This document shows, one piece after another, positions 31,290 through 38,929 of a stretch of DNA of 64,000 nt. Position 1 is the first letter of the stretch. Every line of letters starts with the position of its first letter. The DNA is from Sulfidibacterium sp036244975. GTDB lineage: Bacteria > Bacteroidota > Bacteroidia > Bacteroidales > F082. Position numbers and translations under genes: made by a program. The notes below the pieces were generated by a model. The model did no database searches. It had not been told where the DNA came from and saw nothing but the letters and a program-made list of their open reading frames with translations. The stretch covers positions 1 through 64,000 of the forward strand of contig BTTE01000007.1 of assembly GCA_036244975.1 (NCBI GenBank), written 5' to 3'.

Positions 31290-32666
31290 TTATTTTTCTA
31301 TTTTTTGTAACAATTTTTCCACTTCGTCAATATTAGTGGGTTTGGCAATAATCTTTTTGTCTTTGTCAAGCAGAAAAAAGGTCGATGTGGAAGATACCCC
31401 GTACATCTTGGCAATCGGGCTGTCCCAGCCTTTTTGCTCTGCAATGTTTATCCAGGTATAGCCCTCTTTTTTTACTTCTTTCTCCACCGGCTTTTTACTT
31501 TCATCCATCGAAACAGCAATAATCTGCAGCTTCCTGGGATGGTCCGGATCGTAATATTTTTCCAGTTTAGGAAGTGCTACTTTACAATGTGGGCACCAGC
31601 TGGCCCAAAATAACAACAAGGTGTTGTTGGATTTTACTTTGCTCAACTGAATCTTTTTGCCCTTCAATGTCCGTGTCGTAAAATCAGGAGCTGTCTTTCC
31701 GACAGCCAATTCTGTAATCAACCGCAACTTCTTTTGTAAAGCAATCTTTTGAAGTGAATTACCCGGAAAATCAGCGAGATGCTGATGCGTGGCTATGTGT
31801 TGCAACAGGTTTTCAAAACCAAAATCTTCAAAACCTTTCACAAAATAGTGCAGGCTAAACAGGTACATCTTTTCATTAACCTGTGCCTTTTTCAAAATGG
31901 TATCCACCGGGGCAACAAAAGACTTTTCCATAGTCTTTTTACTCATATTCCGGTTTTGAAAAAGGGTAATATAGCCCACCAGTTTGGCAGTAAGCAAGTT
32001 AGTGCGTAACAAGAGTGTATCATTAAAATCTACATTTTTAAGATAGACCTTTTTCAGTTCTTCATTCCGTTGTGCAGAAGGAACACCCAAATCGAGTTTT
32101 ACCGGTTCATCCATGGCAATGAAATGGGCAGCCAGCGTTCCGGGATTGTTTTTTATCAAATTCTGCGTTACTGTTGTTATTTGATCCTGCAGTTTCGCCA
32201 CCTGATTTTTTGTAACCTGATAAAAGGTATCGTTTTGGGGATAATAGTCAAGGACAGGCAGCAGGGTGTTAATTTTTAGTTCATTAGCCGTTTTTACATG
32301 CAAATATTTATAATAGATCAGGTTTTCAACGGACTGTTTTACCTGAATAATATCACTGGCGTTCATGCCGGTCGCAACGAAATCGATATTCTCCCGATCA
32401 TAAATCACATCAAACATTTGTCCCGTAGGCGTCATAATCCGGTACATTCCCACAGGCATGTCTGCCCCCATGGTGAAGTCAAAACTTCCGGAAATATCCG
32501 TCTGCACAGTATCCACCATCCTTTGCGAATTGGCAAAATCCTGTAAAAGATAGACATCCGTATTACTCATCCCGGGAACAGTCCCGCGAAGATGAAAAGT
32601 TTGTCCAAAAGAAATTCCGGCTATCAGAACGGCCGAAAACAGCAATACTATTTTACGTTTTATCAT
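31290..32666 (-). CDS. DUF4369 / TlpA-type thiol-disulfide oxidoreductase
   Basis: 458 residues from the ATG at 32666. A longer frame from 32699 is rejected because the promoter box CAAAAATA (TATTTTTG on the minus strand, 32686-32693) lies inside it, 19 bp before this start, and because a clean signal peptide (MIKRKIVLLFSAVLIAGISF) begins here. After a DUF4369 domain (about 22-120) and a helical middle comes a thioredoxin/AhpC-TSA domain (about 320-455) with the active site WASWCPHCKVALP. It is periplasmic, probably reducing disulphides during protein or cytochrome maturation. A typical Bacteroidota family. Confidence 0.88.
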   Translation of the reverse strand: MIKRKIVLLFSAVLIAGISFGQTFHLRGTVPGMSNTDVYLLQDFANSQRMVDTVQTDISGSFDFTMGADMPVGMYRIMTPTGQMFDVIYDRENIDFVATGMNASDIIQVKQSVENLIYYKYLHVKTANELKINTLLPVLDYYPQNDTFYQVTKNQVAKLQDQITTVTQNLIKNNPGTLAAHFIAMDEPVKLDLGVPSAQRNEELKKVYLKNVDFNDTLLLRTNLLTAKLVGYITLFQNRNMSKKTMEKSFVAPVDTILKKAQVNEKMYLFSLHYFVKGFEDFGFENLLQHIATHQHLADFPGNSLQKIALQKKLRLITELAVGKTAPDFTTRTLKGKKIQLSKVKSNNTLLLFWASWCPHCKVALPKLEKYYDPDHPRKLQIIAVSMDESKKPVEKEVKKEGYTWINIAEQKGWDSPIAKMYGVSSTSTFFLLDKDKKIIAKPTNIDEVEKLLQKIEK

Positions 32667-32891
32667 AGCTAAAAAAATTAAGAGACAAAAATACGGCATT
32701 CTTTCATTGTAACCGCTCCAAACGAGGCACGAAACAATCTAATTAACCAAAGTTTTTTTGTTCCACCCGTTTTCCAGGCAGGAGCCAACGCTGTAATAGT
32801 ACACTGATGAATATTAAAGTTGCCTTTCGGAGCTTGTCCTTTAGAATTTTTTCCACATAATTCCCGACTTAAGGCACTTCATTATAAACCT

Positions 32892-32899
32892 TACCTTTG
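32892..32899 (+). promoter_or_regulatory. Promoter box fixing the methylmalonyl-CoA decarboxylase start
   Basis: TACCTTTG is an exact TAnnTTTG box, 19 bp before the ATG at 32919. It excludes the longer frame that starts at 32820. Confidence 0.7.
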
Positions 32900-32918
32900 C
32901 CGAAACCAAATATTTGCC

Positions 32919-33698
32919 ATGAGATTTATCAAAACAGAGCAGCAGGAACAGTTGGGAGTTCTGTGGCTTGACAACGACAAAAAAAGCAATTCACTCAATC
33001 CGGAGATGATCGATGAAATGGTGGGAGCTTTTGATGAATTCGAAAAAAGCCGTACGCGGGTAGTGGTGATACGCAGTAATCCCGATGTCTGCGTGTGGTG
33101 TGCAGGCCTGCGCATCGACCAGCTTCCCGACCCTGTCACAGCCCCGGTTCCTTATGAATATTCCCTGGAAAAAATCCTAAAACGTATTGAAAGTTTTCCG
33201 GGTGTCGTGATAGCCATGATCGATGGTAGTGTGTGGGGCGGTGGCTGCGAACTGGTATTTTCCTGTGATATTCTGGTGGGAAGCCCGAGAGCCTCTTTCG
33301 CCATAACACCAGCCAGAATCAGTGCGCCATACAACCCGAATCAGGTGAACCGTGTGCTGCAACGTGTGGGTAGCAACATTGCCATGGAGCTGTTTTTTAC
33401 CGCCGACGTAATGCATGCGCAAAGAGCGGAAAAACTGGGGATACTGAACCATGTGATACCAACGGAAAAACTGGAAGAATTTACGCAAACCCTGGCCCGG
33501 CGCATCACAAACAATGCTCCGCTCGCCATTTCGCTCATAAAAACTCAGGTACATCAGCTGGCCACACAAACCGTTGAGCAAATTACACAAGACAAAAACA
33601 ACCGCGAATTTGTGAAACGTGTTTTCCTGAGCCACGATTTTAAAGAAGGAAAACAAGCCTTTCTCGAAAAAAGAAAGCCTGTATTTAAAGGGAAATGA
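32919..33698 (+). CDS. scpB: Methylmalonyl-CoA decarboxylase (crotonase family)
   Basis: 259 residues, against 261 in E. coli ScpB/YgfG, from the ATG behind the promoter box. The resemblance is specific: a C-G-L-type oxyanion-hole region (VWCAGLRIDQLP), MIDGSVWGGGCELVFSCDI, FAITPARISAPYN, ERAEKLGILNHVIP-like RAEKLGILNHVIP, and the C-terminal FLEKRKPVFKGK. ScpB decarboxylates methylmalonyl-CoA to propionyl-CoA. No methylmalonyl-CoA mutase gene is nearby. The next gene begins 1 bp after the stop, so the two are likely translated from one mRNA. Other crotonase activities cannot be fully excluded. Confidence 0.82.
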   Translation: MRFIKTEQQEQLGVLWLDNDKKSNSLNPEMIDEMVGAFDEFEKSRTRVVVIRSNPDVCVWCAGLRIDQLPDPVTAPVPYEYSLEKILKRIESFPGVVIAMIDGSVWGGGCELVFSCDILVGSPRASFAITPARISAPYNPNQVNRVLQRVGSNIAMELFFTADVMHAQRAEKLGILNHVIPTEKLEEFTQTLARRITNNAPLAISLIKTQVHQLATQTVEQITQDKNNREFVKRVFLSHDFKEGKQAFLEKRKPVFKGK

Positions 33699-33699
33699 T

Positions 33700-34359
33700 A
33701 TGCTTCGCTTTATTCAGAAATATTTCTCCAGATGGTTTCCTGTAGAGCGGATAAAAACGGATTACAATGTTCTCGAAGTCATCAGGCAAGACAATAAGCT
33801 GGTACTCAATGCGCCGCATACCAACTATTCTTTCGGCAGTCTTCACGAAGTTTTCAGAAATGCATTTCAGCAAATACATCCTGATTTTCAGAAAATTAAC
33901 AATGTTTTGATCCTTGGTTTCGGGGCCGGAAGTGTTGCCCGGATTTTACAGACAGAAAACCGGTGTACCGGTCGAATTACCGGCGTGGAGGTCGATGCAA
34001 CAGTCATTGCCCTTGCCAGGAAATATTTCCGGCTTGACCGGGTAAAGAATCTTGACCTCCATATTACCGATGCTGCTGATTTTATTTCCGTTGACAAAAA
34101 CCGTTACGATTTAATTGTCATCGACCTGTTTTTTGACCACCGGACACCGGAAAAGTTTTTAACTGCCGGGTTCCTGAAGCGTCTGCAAGAGCATCTGCTG
34201 CCGCGGGGAATTATTTTGTTCAACTATTTACTTTATGATTTTGAAGCCCGGGAAAAGTACATTAAGTTTGAAAAGAACTTCCGGCATTTTTTTCAGCAGA
34301 TACAGACGCTGGCTTACAGAAAACAGCCGAAAAATATTGTTTTTTCGGGGAGAAGATAA
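33700..34359 (+). CDS. Spermidine-synthase-like methyltransferase-fold protein
   Basis: 219 residues with a Rossmann methyltransferase core: ILGFGAGSVARILQ (motif I, about 70-83), ITGVEVDATVIALARKYF (motif II) and DRYDLIVIDLFFD-like NRYDLIVIDLFFDH (motif post-II). This is the arrangement of the spermine/spermidine synthase family, but the protein is shorter than SpeE and lacks its N-terminal beta domain. An acceptor cannot be named. It starts 1 bp after the decarboxylase stop and ends 12 bp before the convergent trmN6 stop. Confidence 0.75.
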   Translation: MLRFIQKYFSRWFPVERIKTDYNVLEVIRQDNKLVLNAPHTNYSFGSLHEVFRNAFQQIHPDFQKINNVLILGFGAGSVARILQTENRCTGRITGVEVDATVIALARKYFRLDRVKNLDLHITDAADFISVDKNRYDLIVIDLFFDHRTPEKFLTAGFLKRLQEHLLPRGIILFNYLLYDFEAREKYIKFEKNFRHFFQQIQTLAYRKQPKNIVFSGRR

Positions 34360-34371
34360 TGAAATTGTTTT

Positions 34372-35097
34372 TCACACCGATAGATAATAATTTTTTACCA
34401 TGTTGAGATATTGCCGCGTAAAAGAACCGTCTTCATTGCGAATAATAAACTTTTCCGTTTGCGGTACGACTACTGAAAACCCCAGCAGCAGATTTACCCG
34501 GTTGGGTTCTTTGCAGGGCATGGGAAAGATCAGCATCTGTTTATACTGATGTAATCCCACTTTTGCAGCGGCTTTCAGAAACAACCTGCTTTCGCGGTAA
34601 GGCAACACCACCGCAAAGTGTCCCTGCTGTTTCAAAAGCCTCTCCCCTGCTTTTGCCAGTTGCTCATAACTAAGCGTATCGCTATGTCTTGCCATTTGCC
34701 GGCTTTTTTTCTCCGGACGCCGGTCGTTAATAAAAAACGGCGGATTACTAATGACCAAATCATACTTTTTCCCGGCTTCGGCAGGATGAAAAATATTGAT
34801 ATCGTCATGAAAAACATGCAGGCGGCCGGCGAAAGGAGAAAGTCTGAAATTTTCCGAAGCCTCGCGGGCAGAAGCCGCGTCCAACTCTACCGCATCCACC
34901 CGCACCGAGGCTTTCCGTGCTGCCAGCAAAAGCGGAAGAATACCGCATCCGGTTCCCACATCCAACACCTCCTTTACCCCGTCCAGCTCCGTCCAGATAC
35001 CGAGCAAAACAGCATCCGTCCCCACTTTCATGGTCGAATGGTGATGCGACAGGCTGAACTGTTTGAAATGGAATGGCCGCGTGTCGGAAGTACTCAT
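34372..35097 (-). CDS. trmN6: tRNA1(Val) (adenine37-N6)-methyltransferase
   Basis: 241 residues. The SAM-binding motif VLDVGTGCGILPLLLA (about 40-55) and the N6-adenine-methyltransferase motif NPPFFIN (about 116-122) are present. The N-terminal FHFKQFSLSHHHSTMKVGTD is typical of the YfiC/TrmN6 family, which methylates A37 of tRNA-Val1. It begins 1 bp after the rimM stop codon, so the two RNA-processing genes are cotranscribed. Confidence 0.88.
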   Translation of the reverse strand: MSTSDTRPFHFKQFSLSHHHSTMKVGTDAVLLGIWTELDGVKEVLDVGTGCGILPLLLAARKASVRVDAVELDAASAREASENFRLSPFAGRLHVFHDDINIFHPAEAGKKYDLVISNPPFFINDRRPEKKSRQMARHSDTLSYEQLAKAGERLLKQQGHFAVVLPYRESRLFLKAAAKVGLHQYKQMLIFPMPCKEPNRVNLLLGFSVVVPQTEKFIIRNEDGSFTRQYLNMVKNYYLSV

Positions 35098-35098
35098 T

Positions 35099-35629
35099 TT
35101 AAGTGTTTAAATAAAGGTCAAGCAGACCATCGGGTGCTTTAATCAGCATGCTTTTCCCCTTACGGTCTAGTTTCAAAATTACCGTATCATTTATGGGAAT
35201 CAGCACCTCTTTTCCTTCGTGAAACACCTGCATGACCGCCTGAGCAGGATAATCCAAAATTTCTTCAATCACGCCAACCGGGCCAAACGCCTCATCCGTA
35301 ACCATAAAGCCTTTCACCTCGTGATAATAAAACTTGTTGCCCGTGAGCCGGGGCAAAGCCGAAAACGGCAGATAAAGCTCCGTTTTCACCAGTCCGGCAG
35401 CCTCATCAGCAGTGGAGACATCCTGAAATTTAACAATCAGCTTGTTGTTTTTCAGTGAGCATTCCTTGATAAAATAAGGCACCAGGCTGCCATGAATATT
35501 CAGAAAAACCATTTCCAGTGCCTCATAAATCGTGGGGTCGTCCGCATCGATAAAAGCCACCACCCTGCCATCGTATCCGTGCATTTTGGTGATGAGTCCG
35601 AGATAAAAATAATTTTCAAAAGCATTCAT
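35099..35629 (-). CDS. rimM: Ribosome maturation factor RimM
   Basis: 176 residues from the ATG at 35629 (MNAFENYFYLGLITKMHGYD). The longer frame from 35689 is rejected because an exact promoter box on the minus strand (CAAAAGTA, 35667-35674) lies within it. The N-terminal RimM domain (about 1-90) and a C-terminal PRC-barrel domain (YYHEVKGFMVTDEAFGPVGV; LIPINDTVILKLDRKGK) are both present. RimM helps assemble the 30S head near S19. It follows the rpsP terminator and has its own promoter, so it is uncoupled from rpsP although adjacent. Confidence 0.92.
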   Translation of the reverse strand: MNAFENYFYLGLITKMHGYDGRVVAFIDADDPTIYEALEMVFLNIHGSLVPYFIKECSLKNNKLIVKFQDVSTADEAAGLVKTELYLPFSALPRLTGNKFYYHEVKGFMVTDEAFGPVGVIEEILDYPAQAVMQVFHEGKEVLIPINDTVILKLDRKGKSMLIKAPDGLLDLYLNT

Positions 35630-35689
35630 ATTTTCCGTATCTGATAAAAACTTTGGTTTTGAAGGACAAAAGTAGAGAAAACTGCGCAT

Positions 35690-35713
35690 AAAAAAGCCCG
35701 GCTTTCACCGGGC
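35690..35713 (-). terminator. rpsP terminator
   Basis: GCCCGG (35696-35701) and CCGGGC (35708-35713) form a stem with a 6-nt loop. On the minus strand it is followed by six T (35690-35695). It lies 18 bp after the rpsP stop. Confidence 0.9.
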
Positions 35714-35731
35714 CTGATACCTACGGAATAA

Positions 35732-36556
35732 TCAGGTTATTCTTTTTCCTTCAGCTTTAGGTTTTTCAGTCTTAGGTTCCCCGGCCTTGGGTTCTTCGGC
35801 TTTAGGTTCTTCGGCTTTAGGTTCTTCGGCTTTAGGTTCCTCGGCTTTAGGCTCTTCGGTCTTAGGCTCCCCGGCCTTGGGTTCTTCAGTTTTAGGCTCT
35901 TCAGTCTTAGGTTCCCCGGCTTTAGGCTCTTCAGTTTTAGGATATTCAGCCTTAGGCTCTTCAGTCTTAGGTTCTTCAGCCTTAGGTTTTTCAGCTTTAG
36001 GTTCCTCGGCAGGAGCCACAGTGGCAGGAGCTTCTTCGGCTTCAGCTTTAGTTTCACCGGCAGCCTCTTTGGCAGCAGCGACTTCGTCTTCTATTTCAAC
36101 AGCTTTTTTCTTAGCCAGCTCGGCTTCACGCGCTTCACGAATTTTAGTTTCGGCTTCAAAACGTGTTTTCTTTTCGTCGCGTGATTTTTCTTCCAAACCG
36201 CTGACTTTGGCAGCAATTTTAGTCTCTTTTTCTTTCAGCCAGGCCTGAAATTTCACCTCAGCCTGCGCCTCATCAAAAGCACCTTTTTTCACACCTTTGA
36301 GTAAGTGTTGTTTATACAGCACACCCTTGTAGGAAAGGATAGCCCTGACAGTGTCTGTGGGTTGTGCGCCTTTTTGCAACCAGCTCAAAGCAGCATCAAA
36401 ATCAATTTCAATCTGAGCAGGATTTTTTGTGGGATCATACATCCCGATTTTTTCAATATACTTTCCGTCACGTGGTGCACGACCATCCGCAATAACGAGA
36501 TGATAATAAGGATTTCTCTTCTTACCATAACGTTGCAATCTCATTTTAACTGGCAT
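35732..36556 (-). CDS. rpsP: 30S ribosomal protein S16 with very long repetitive C-terminal tail
   Basis: 274 residues, against about 80-90 for the S16 domain and about 150-200 in many Bacteroidota. Residues 1-85 are canonical S16 (MPVKMRLQRYGKKRNPYYHL, DGKYIEKIGMYDP, GAQPTDTVRAILSYKG). Next comes an alpha-helical charged stretch (86-165) and an Ala/Glu-rich linker. Residues 184-268 are seventeen pentapeptides of the form (E/G)(E/K)PK(A/T), ending EGKRIT. The tail should be disordered and would project from the 30S body. The gene has its own terminator. The domain assignment is certain; the role of the tail is not known. Confidence 0.96.
   Translation of the reverse strand: MPVKMRLQRYGKKRNPYYHLVIADGRAPRDGKYIEKIGMYDPTKNPAQIEIDFDAALSWLQKGAQPTDTVRAILSYKGVLYKQHLLKGVKKGAFDEAQAEVKFQAWLKEKETKIAAKVSGLEEKSRDEKKTRFEAETKIREAREAELAKKKAVEIEDEVAAAKEAAGETKAEAEEAPATVAPAEEPKAEKPKAEEPKTEEPKAEYPKTEEPKAGEPKTEEPKTEEPKAGEPKTEEPKAEEPKAEEPKAEEPKAEEPKAGEPKTEKPKAEGKRIT
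35753..36007 (-). repeat. 15-bp coding tandem repeat (17 units) in rpsP
   Basis: The DNA under residues 184-268 of S16 is a run of seventeen 15-bp units. On the plus strand they read about GGTTCTTCGGCTTTA, with scattered third-position and Ala/Thr changes. Several adjacent units are identical (35789-35833), which suggests recent copy-number change. The frame is preserved because the unit is a multiple of three. Confidence 0.93.
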
Positions 36557-36829
36557 AACAGTCTAATTTTTAAATAAATAATGATTTAACAAAATTGGCT
36601 GCAAATATCGGATTATTTTTTTAATAATGGAAACTTTTCCCGGGAATTATTTTTTGTTTTCGGGCAGCCGCCTTGGGAATGATGAATGAGAGAATGGAGA
36701 GAATGAGTGAACAGTGAGAAACTGGCCGGGGCCAAATCACCGCCTTCCCTCCCGGGGTATCTCATTGACAAAAAAAGCTGTTCAAAATTTGAACAGCCTT
36801 TGTTTTTTTTTCAAAACCCGAAAGAAGTC
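36557..36829 (-). terminator. Gap between gyrB and rpsP with the gyrB terminator (36777-36797)
   Basis: GCTGTTC and GAACAGC flank AAAATTT at 36777-36797, with a poly-A run on the plus strand (T-run on minus) before it, so it terminates gyrB transcription on the minus strand; the T-run after it on the plus strand may make it bidirectional. A 7-of-8 box (CAAATATC, 36602-36609) lies 45 bp before rpsP. The rest (36650-36760) is G-rich without a recognisable gene. Confidence 0.7.
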
Positions 36830-38788
36830 TTAGGCGTCAATATTGGCATATTTTGCATTGGCTTCGATGAAAGCTCTGCGTGGCGGGACATCGTCACCCA
36901 TGAGCATAGAAAACACATGGTCAGCTTCCGAACCGTTTTCGATGGTTACCTGACGCAGCGTCCTGCGGGCCGGGTCCATGGTGGTTGACCAGAGTTGCTC
37001 GGCATTCATTTCGCCAAGACCTTTGTAACGCTGGATGTGAATACCTTTATCGGCTCCGTCGGTAGAGAATCCGCTAACAATCTGCAAGCGCTCTTCTTCC
37101 GTCCAGCAGTACCGTTCTGTTTTCCCCTTACGAATCAGGTACAGAGGAGGAGTGGCAATATAAACATAACCTCTTTCAATCAGTTCGTGCATGTAACGGA
37201 AAAAGAAAGTAAGAATCAGCGTGGCAATGTGGCTTCCGTCCACATCAGCATCAGTCATAATGATAATTTTGTGATAGCGCAGTTTTTCGATGTTCAGCGC
37301 TTTGCTGTCTTCTTCGGTACCGAGATGGACGCCAAGCGCCGTATAGATATTTTTAATTTCTTCGCTTTCGAAAATACGGTGTGGCAATGCTTTTTCCACA
37401 TTCAAAATCTTACCGCGCAAGGGAAGGATGGCCTGAAATTTACGGTCTCGGCCCTGTTTGGCCGTACCGCCGGCTGAATCGCCCTCCACGAGGTAAATTT
37501 CTGATACTTCCGGATCGCGTTCGGAACAATCGGATAATTTTCCGGGAAGACCGGAGCCGGAAAGCACATTTTTCCTTTGTACAAGCTCGCGTGCTTTGCG
37601 GGCGGCATGCCGTGCCGTAGCGGCAAGGATGACTTTCTGTACGATGGTTTTTGCCTCTTTGGGATGCTCTTCAAGGTAAAATGCCAGATTCTCGCTGAGC
37701 ATTTGGTCCACAGCGCCCATCACCTCCGAGTTGCCCAGTTTGGTTTTGGTCTGTCCTTCAAACTGTGGCTCCATCACTTTTACAGAAAGAACAGCGGTAA
37801 GACCTTCACGAAAGTCATCGCCGTTGATGTCGAATTTCAGCTTGGCCAGCATCCCCGATTTCTCGGCATAGCTTTTCAGTGTCCGGGTAAGCGCCCGCCG
37901 GAAACCGGAGAGGTGAGTTCCGCCTTCGTGGGTGTTGATGTTGTTGACGTAAGAGTGGAGGTTCTCGGTAAAAGAGGTGTTGTATTTCATGGCAACCTCA
38001 ATGGGAACGCCGTTTTTCTCGCCTTCCATGGAAATGACCTCCGGGATAAGCGATTCCCGGTTTTCATCAAGATATTCGATAAAGTCAGCCAATCCGTTAT
38101 CCGAATAAAAAGCCTCTGAAACCGGTGTGCCATCGTCGTTAGTATGGCGCTCATCGGTCAGCAAAAGCCTGATGCCTTTGTTCAGGAAGGCCAGTTCACG
38201 TAACCTTGTTGCCAGTGTATCAAAATTATAAGAAGTTACATTGAAAATAGTGTTGTCGGGAATAAAATGGATTTTCGTACCGGTTTTATCTGACTCACCG
38301 ATGACTTTCACATCTTCCAGCGGATGTCCTTTTTCATACTCCTGGAGGAAGGTTTTCCCTTCCCGGTAAACAGTTGCTGTAAGCTTTCCTGACAGTGCAT
38401 TGACACAGCTTACACCCACGCCGTGCAGACCGCCGGAAACTTTATAAGAACCTTTGTCGAATTTACCACCGGCATGCAAAACGGTCATAACCACTTCCAA
38501 AGCCGAGCGATTTTCCTTTTCGTGGATGCCTGTAGGAATCCCACGGCCATTGTCCGATACGGTTATGGAGTTGTCTTTGTGTATGATAACGAAAATTTCA
38601 TCGCAATAGCCTGCCATGGCTTCGTCAATGGAGTTGTCCACCACTTCGTAAACCAAATGGTGCAAGCCCCGTTCACTGATGTCGCCTACATACATAGCCG
38701 GACGTTTTCTTACGGCTTCTAATCCTTCCAGTACGGTAATGTTACTGGCATTATATTGATTCTCAGCGTTTTTCTGGTCTGTTGTCAT
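36830..38788 (-). CDS. gyrB: DNA gyrase subunit B
   Basis: 652 residues from the ATG at 38788. The in-frame ATG at 38872 is upstream of the exact promoter box on the minus strand (CAAAGGTA, 38830-38837) and adds an unrelated 28-residue stretch. It has the GHKL ATPase domain (VLEGLEAVRKRPAMYVGD, NSIDEAMAGYCDEI, DNGRGIPTGIHE, GGLHGVGVSCVNALS), a transducer domain, a TOPRIM domain (EIYLVEGDSAGGTAKQGRD, MTDADVDGSHIATL) and the GyrB C-terminal QRYKGLGEMNAEQLW. Its length and the lack of a large insert are usual for Bacteroidota GyrB. ParE is less likely. Single gene. Confidence 0.95.
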   Translation of the reverse strand: MTTDQKNAENQYNASNITVLEGLEAVRKRPAMYVGDISERGLHHLVYEVVDNSIDEAMAGYCDEIFVIIHKDNSITVSDNGRGIPTGIHEKENRSALEVVMTVLHAGGKFDKGSYKVSGGLHGVGVSCVNALSGKLTATVYREGKTFLQEYEKGHPLEDVKVIGESDKTGTKIHFIPDNTIFNVTSYNFDTLATRLRELAFLNKGIRLLLTDERHTNDDGTPVSEAFYSDNGLADFIEYLDENRESLIPEVISMEGEKNGVPIEVAMKYNTSFTENLHSYVNNINTHEGGTHLSGFRRALTRTLKSYAEKSGMLAKLKFDINGDDFREGLTAVLSVKVMEPQFEGQTKTKLGNSEVMGAVDQMLSENLAFYLEEHPKEAKTIVQKVILAATARHAARKARELVQRKNVLSGSGLPGKLSDCSERDPEVSEIYLVEGDSAGGTAKQGRDRKFQAILPLRGKILNVEKALPHRIFESEEIKNIYTALGVHLGTEEDSKALNIEKLRYHKIIIMTDADVDGSHIATLILTFFFRYMHELIERGYVYIATPPLYLIRKGKTERYCWTEEERLQIVSGFSTDGADKGIHIQRYKGLGEMNAEQLWSTTMDPARRTLRQVTIENGSEADHVFSMLMGDDVPPRRAFIEANAKYANIDA

Positions 38789-38929
38789 AATAATAAAACT
38801 TCTTTGAAAATTTTTTCCTTTTAAACGTGCAAAGGTACGTAAAATTAATGTTTTGACTGACTCCTGCAACATTCTTTTGCAGGAAGTTATTAACCAAAAA
38901 GCTATCGGAAATTGTTAAAATCCCGGACA

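Noticed and set aside
32820..32918. Longer start for methylmalonyl-CoA decarboxylase
   Set aside because: The exact promoter box at 32892-32899 lies inside it; the family's N-terminus begins at 32919.
35787..36248. Plus-strand frame of repeated ALGSS units
   Set aside because: Antisense shadow of the rpsP tail repeat.
38789..38872. Longer gyrB start
   Set aside because: The promoter box at 38830-38837 lies within the extension and the extra residues do not resemble GyrB.
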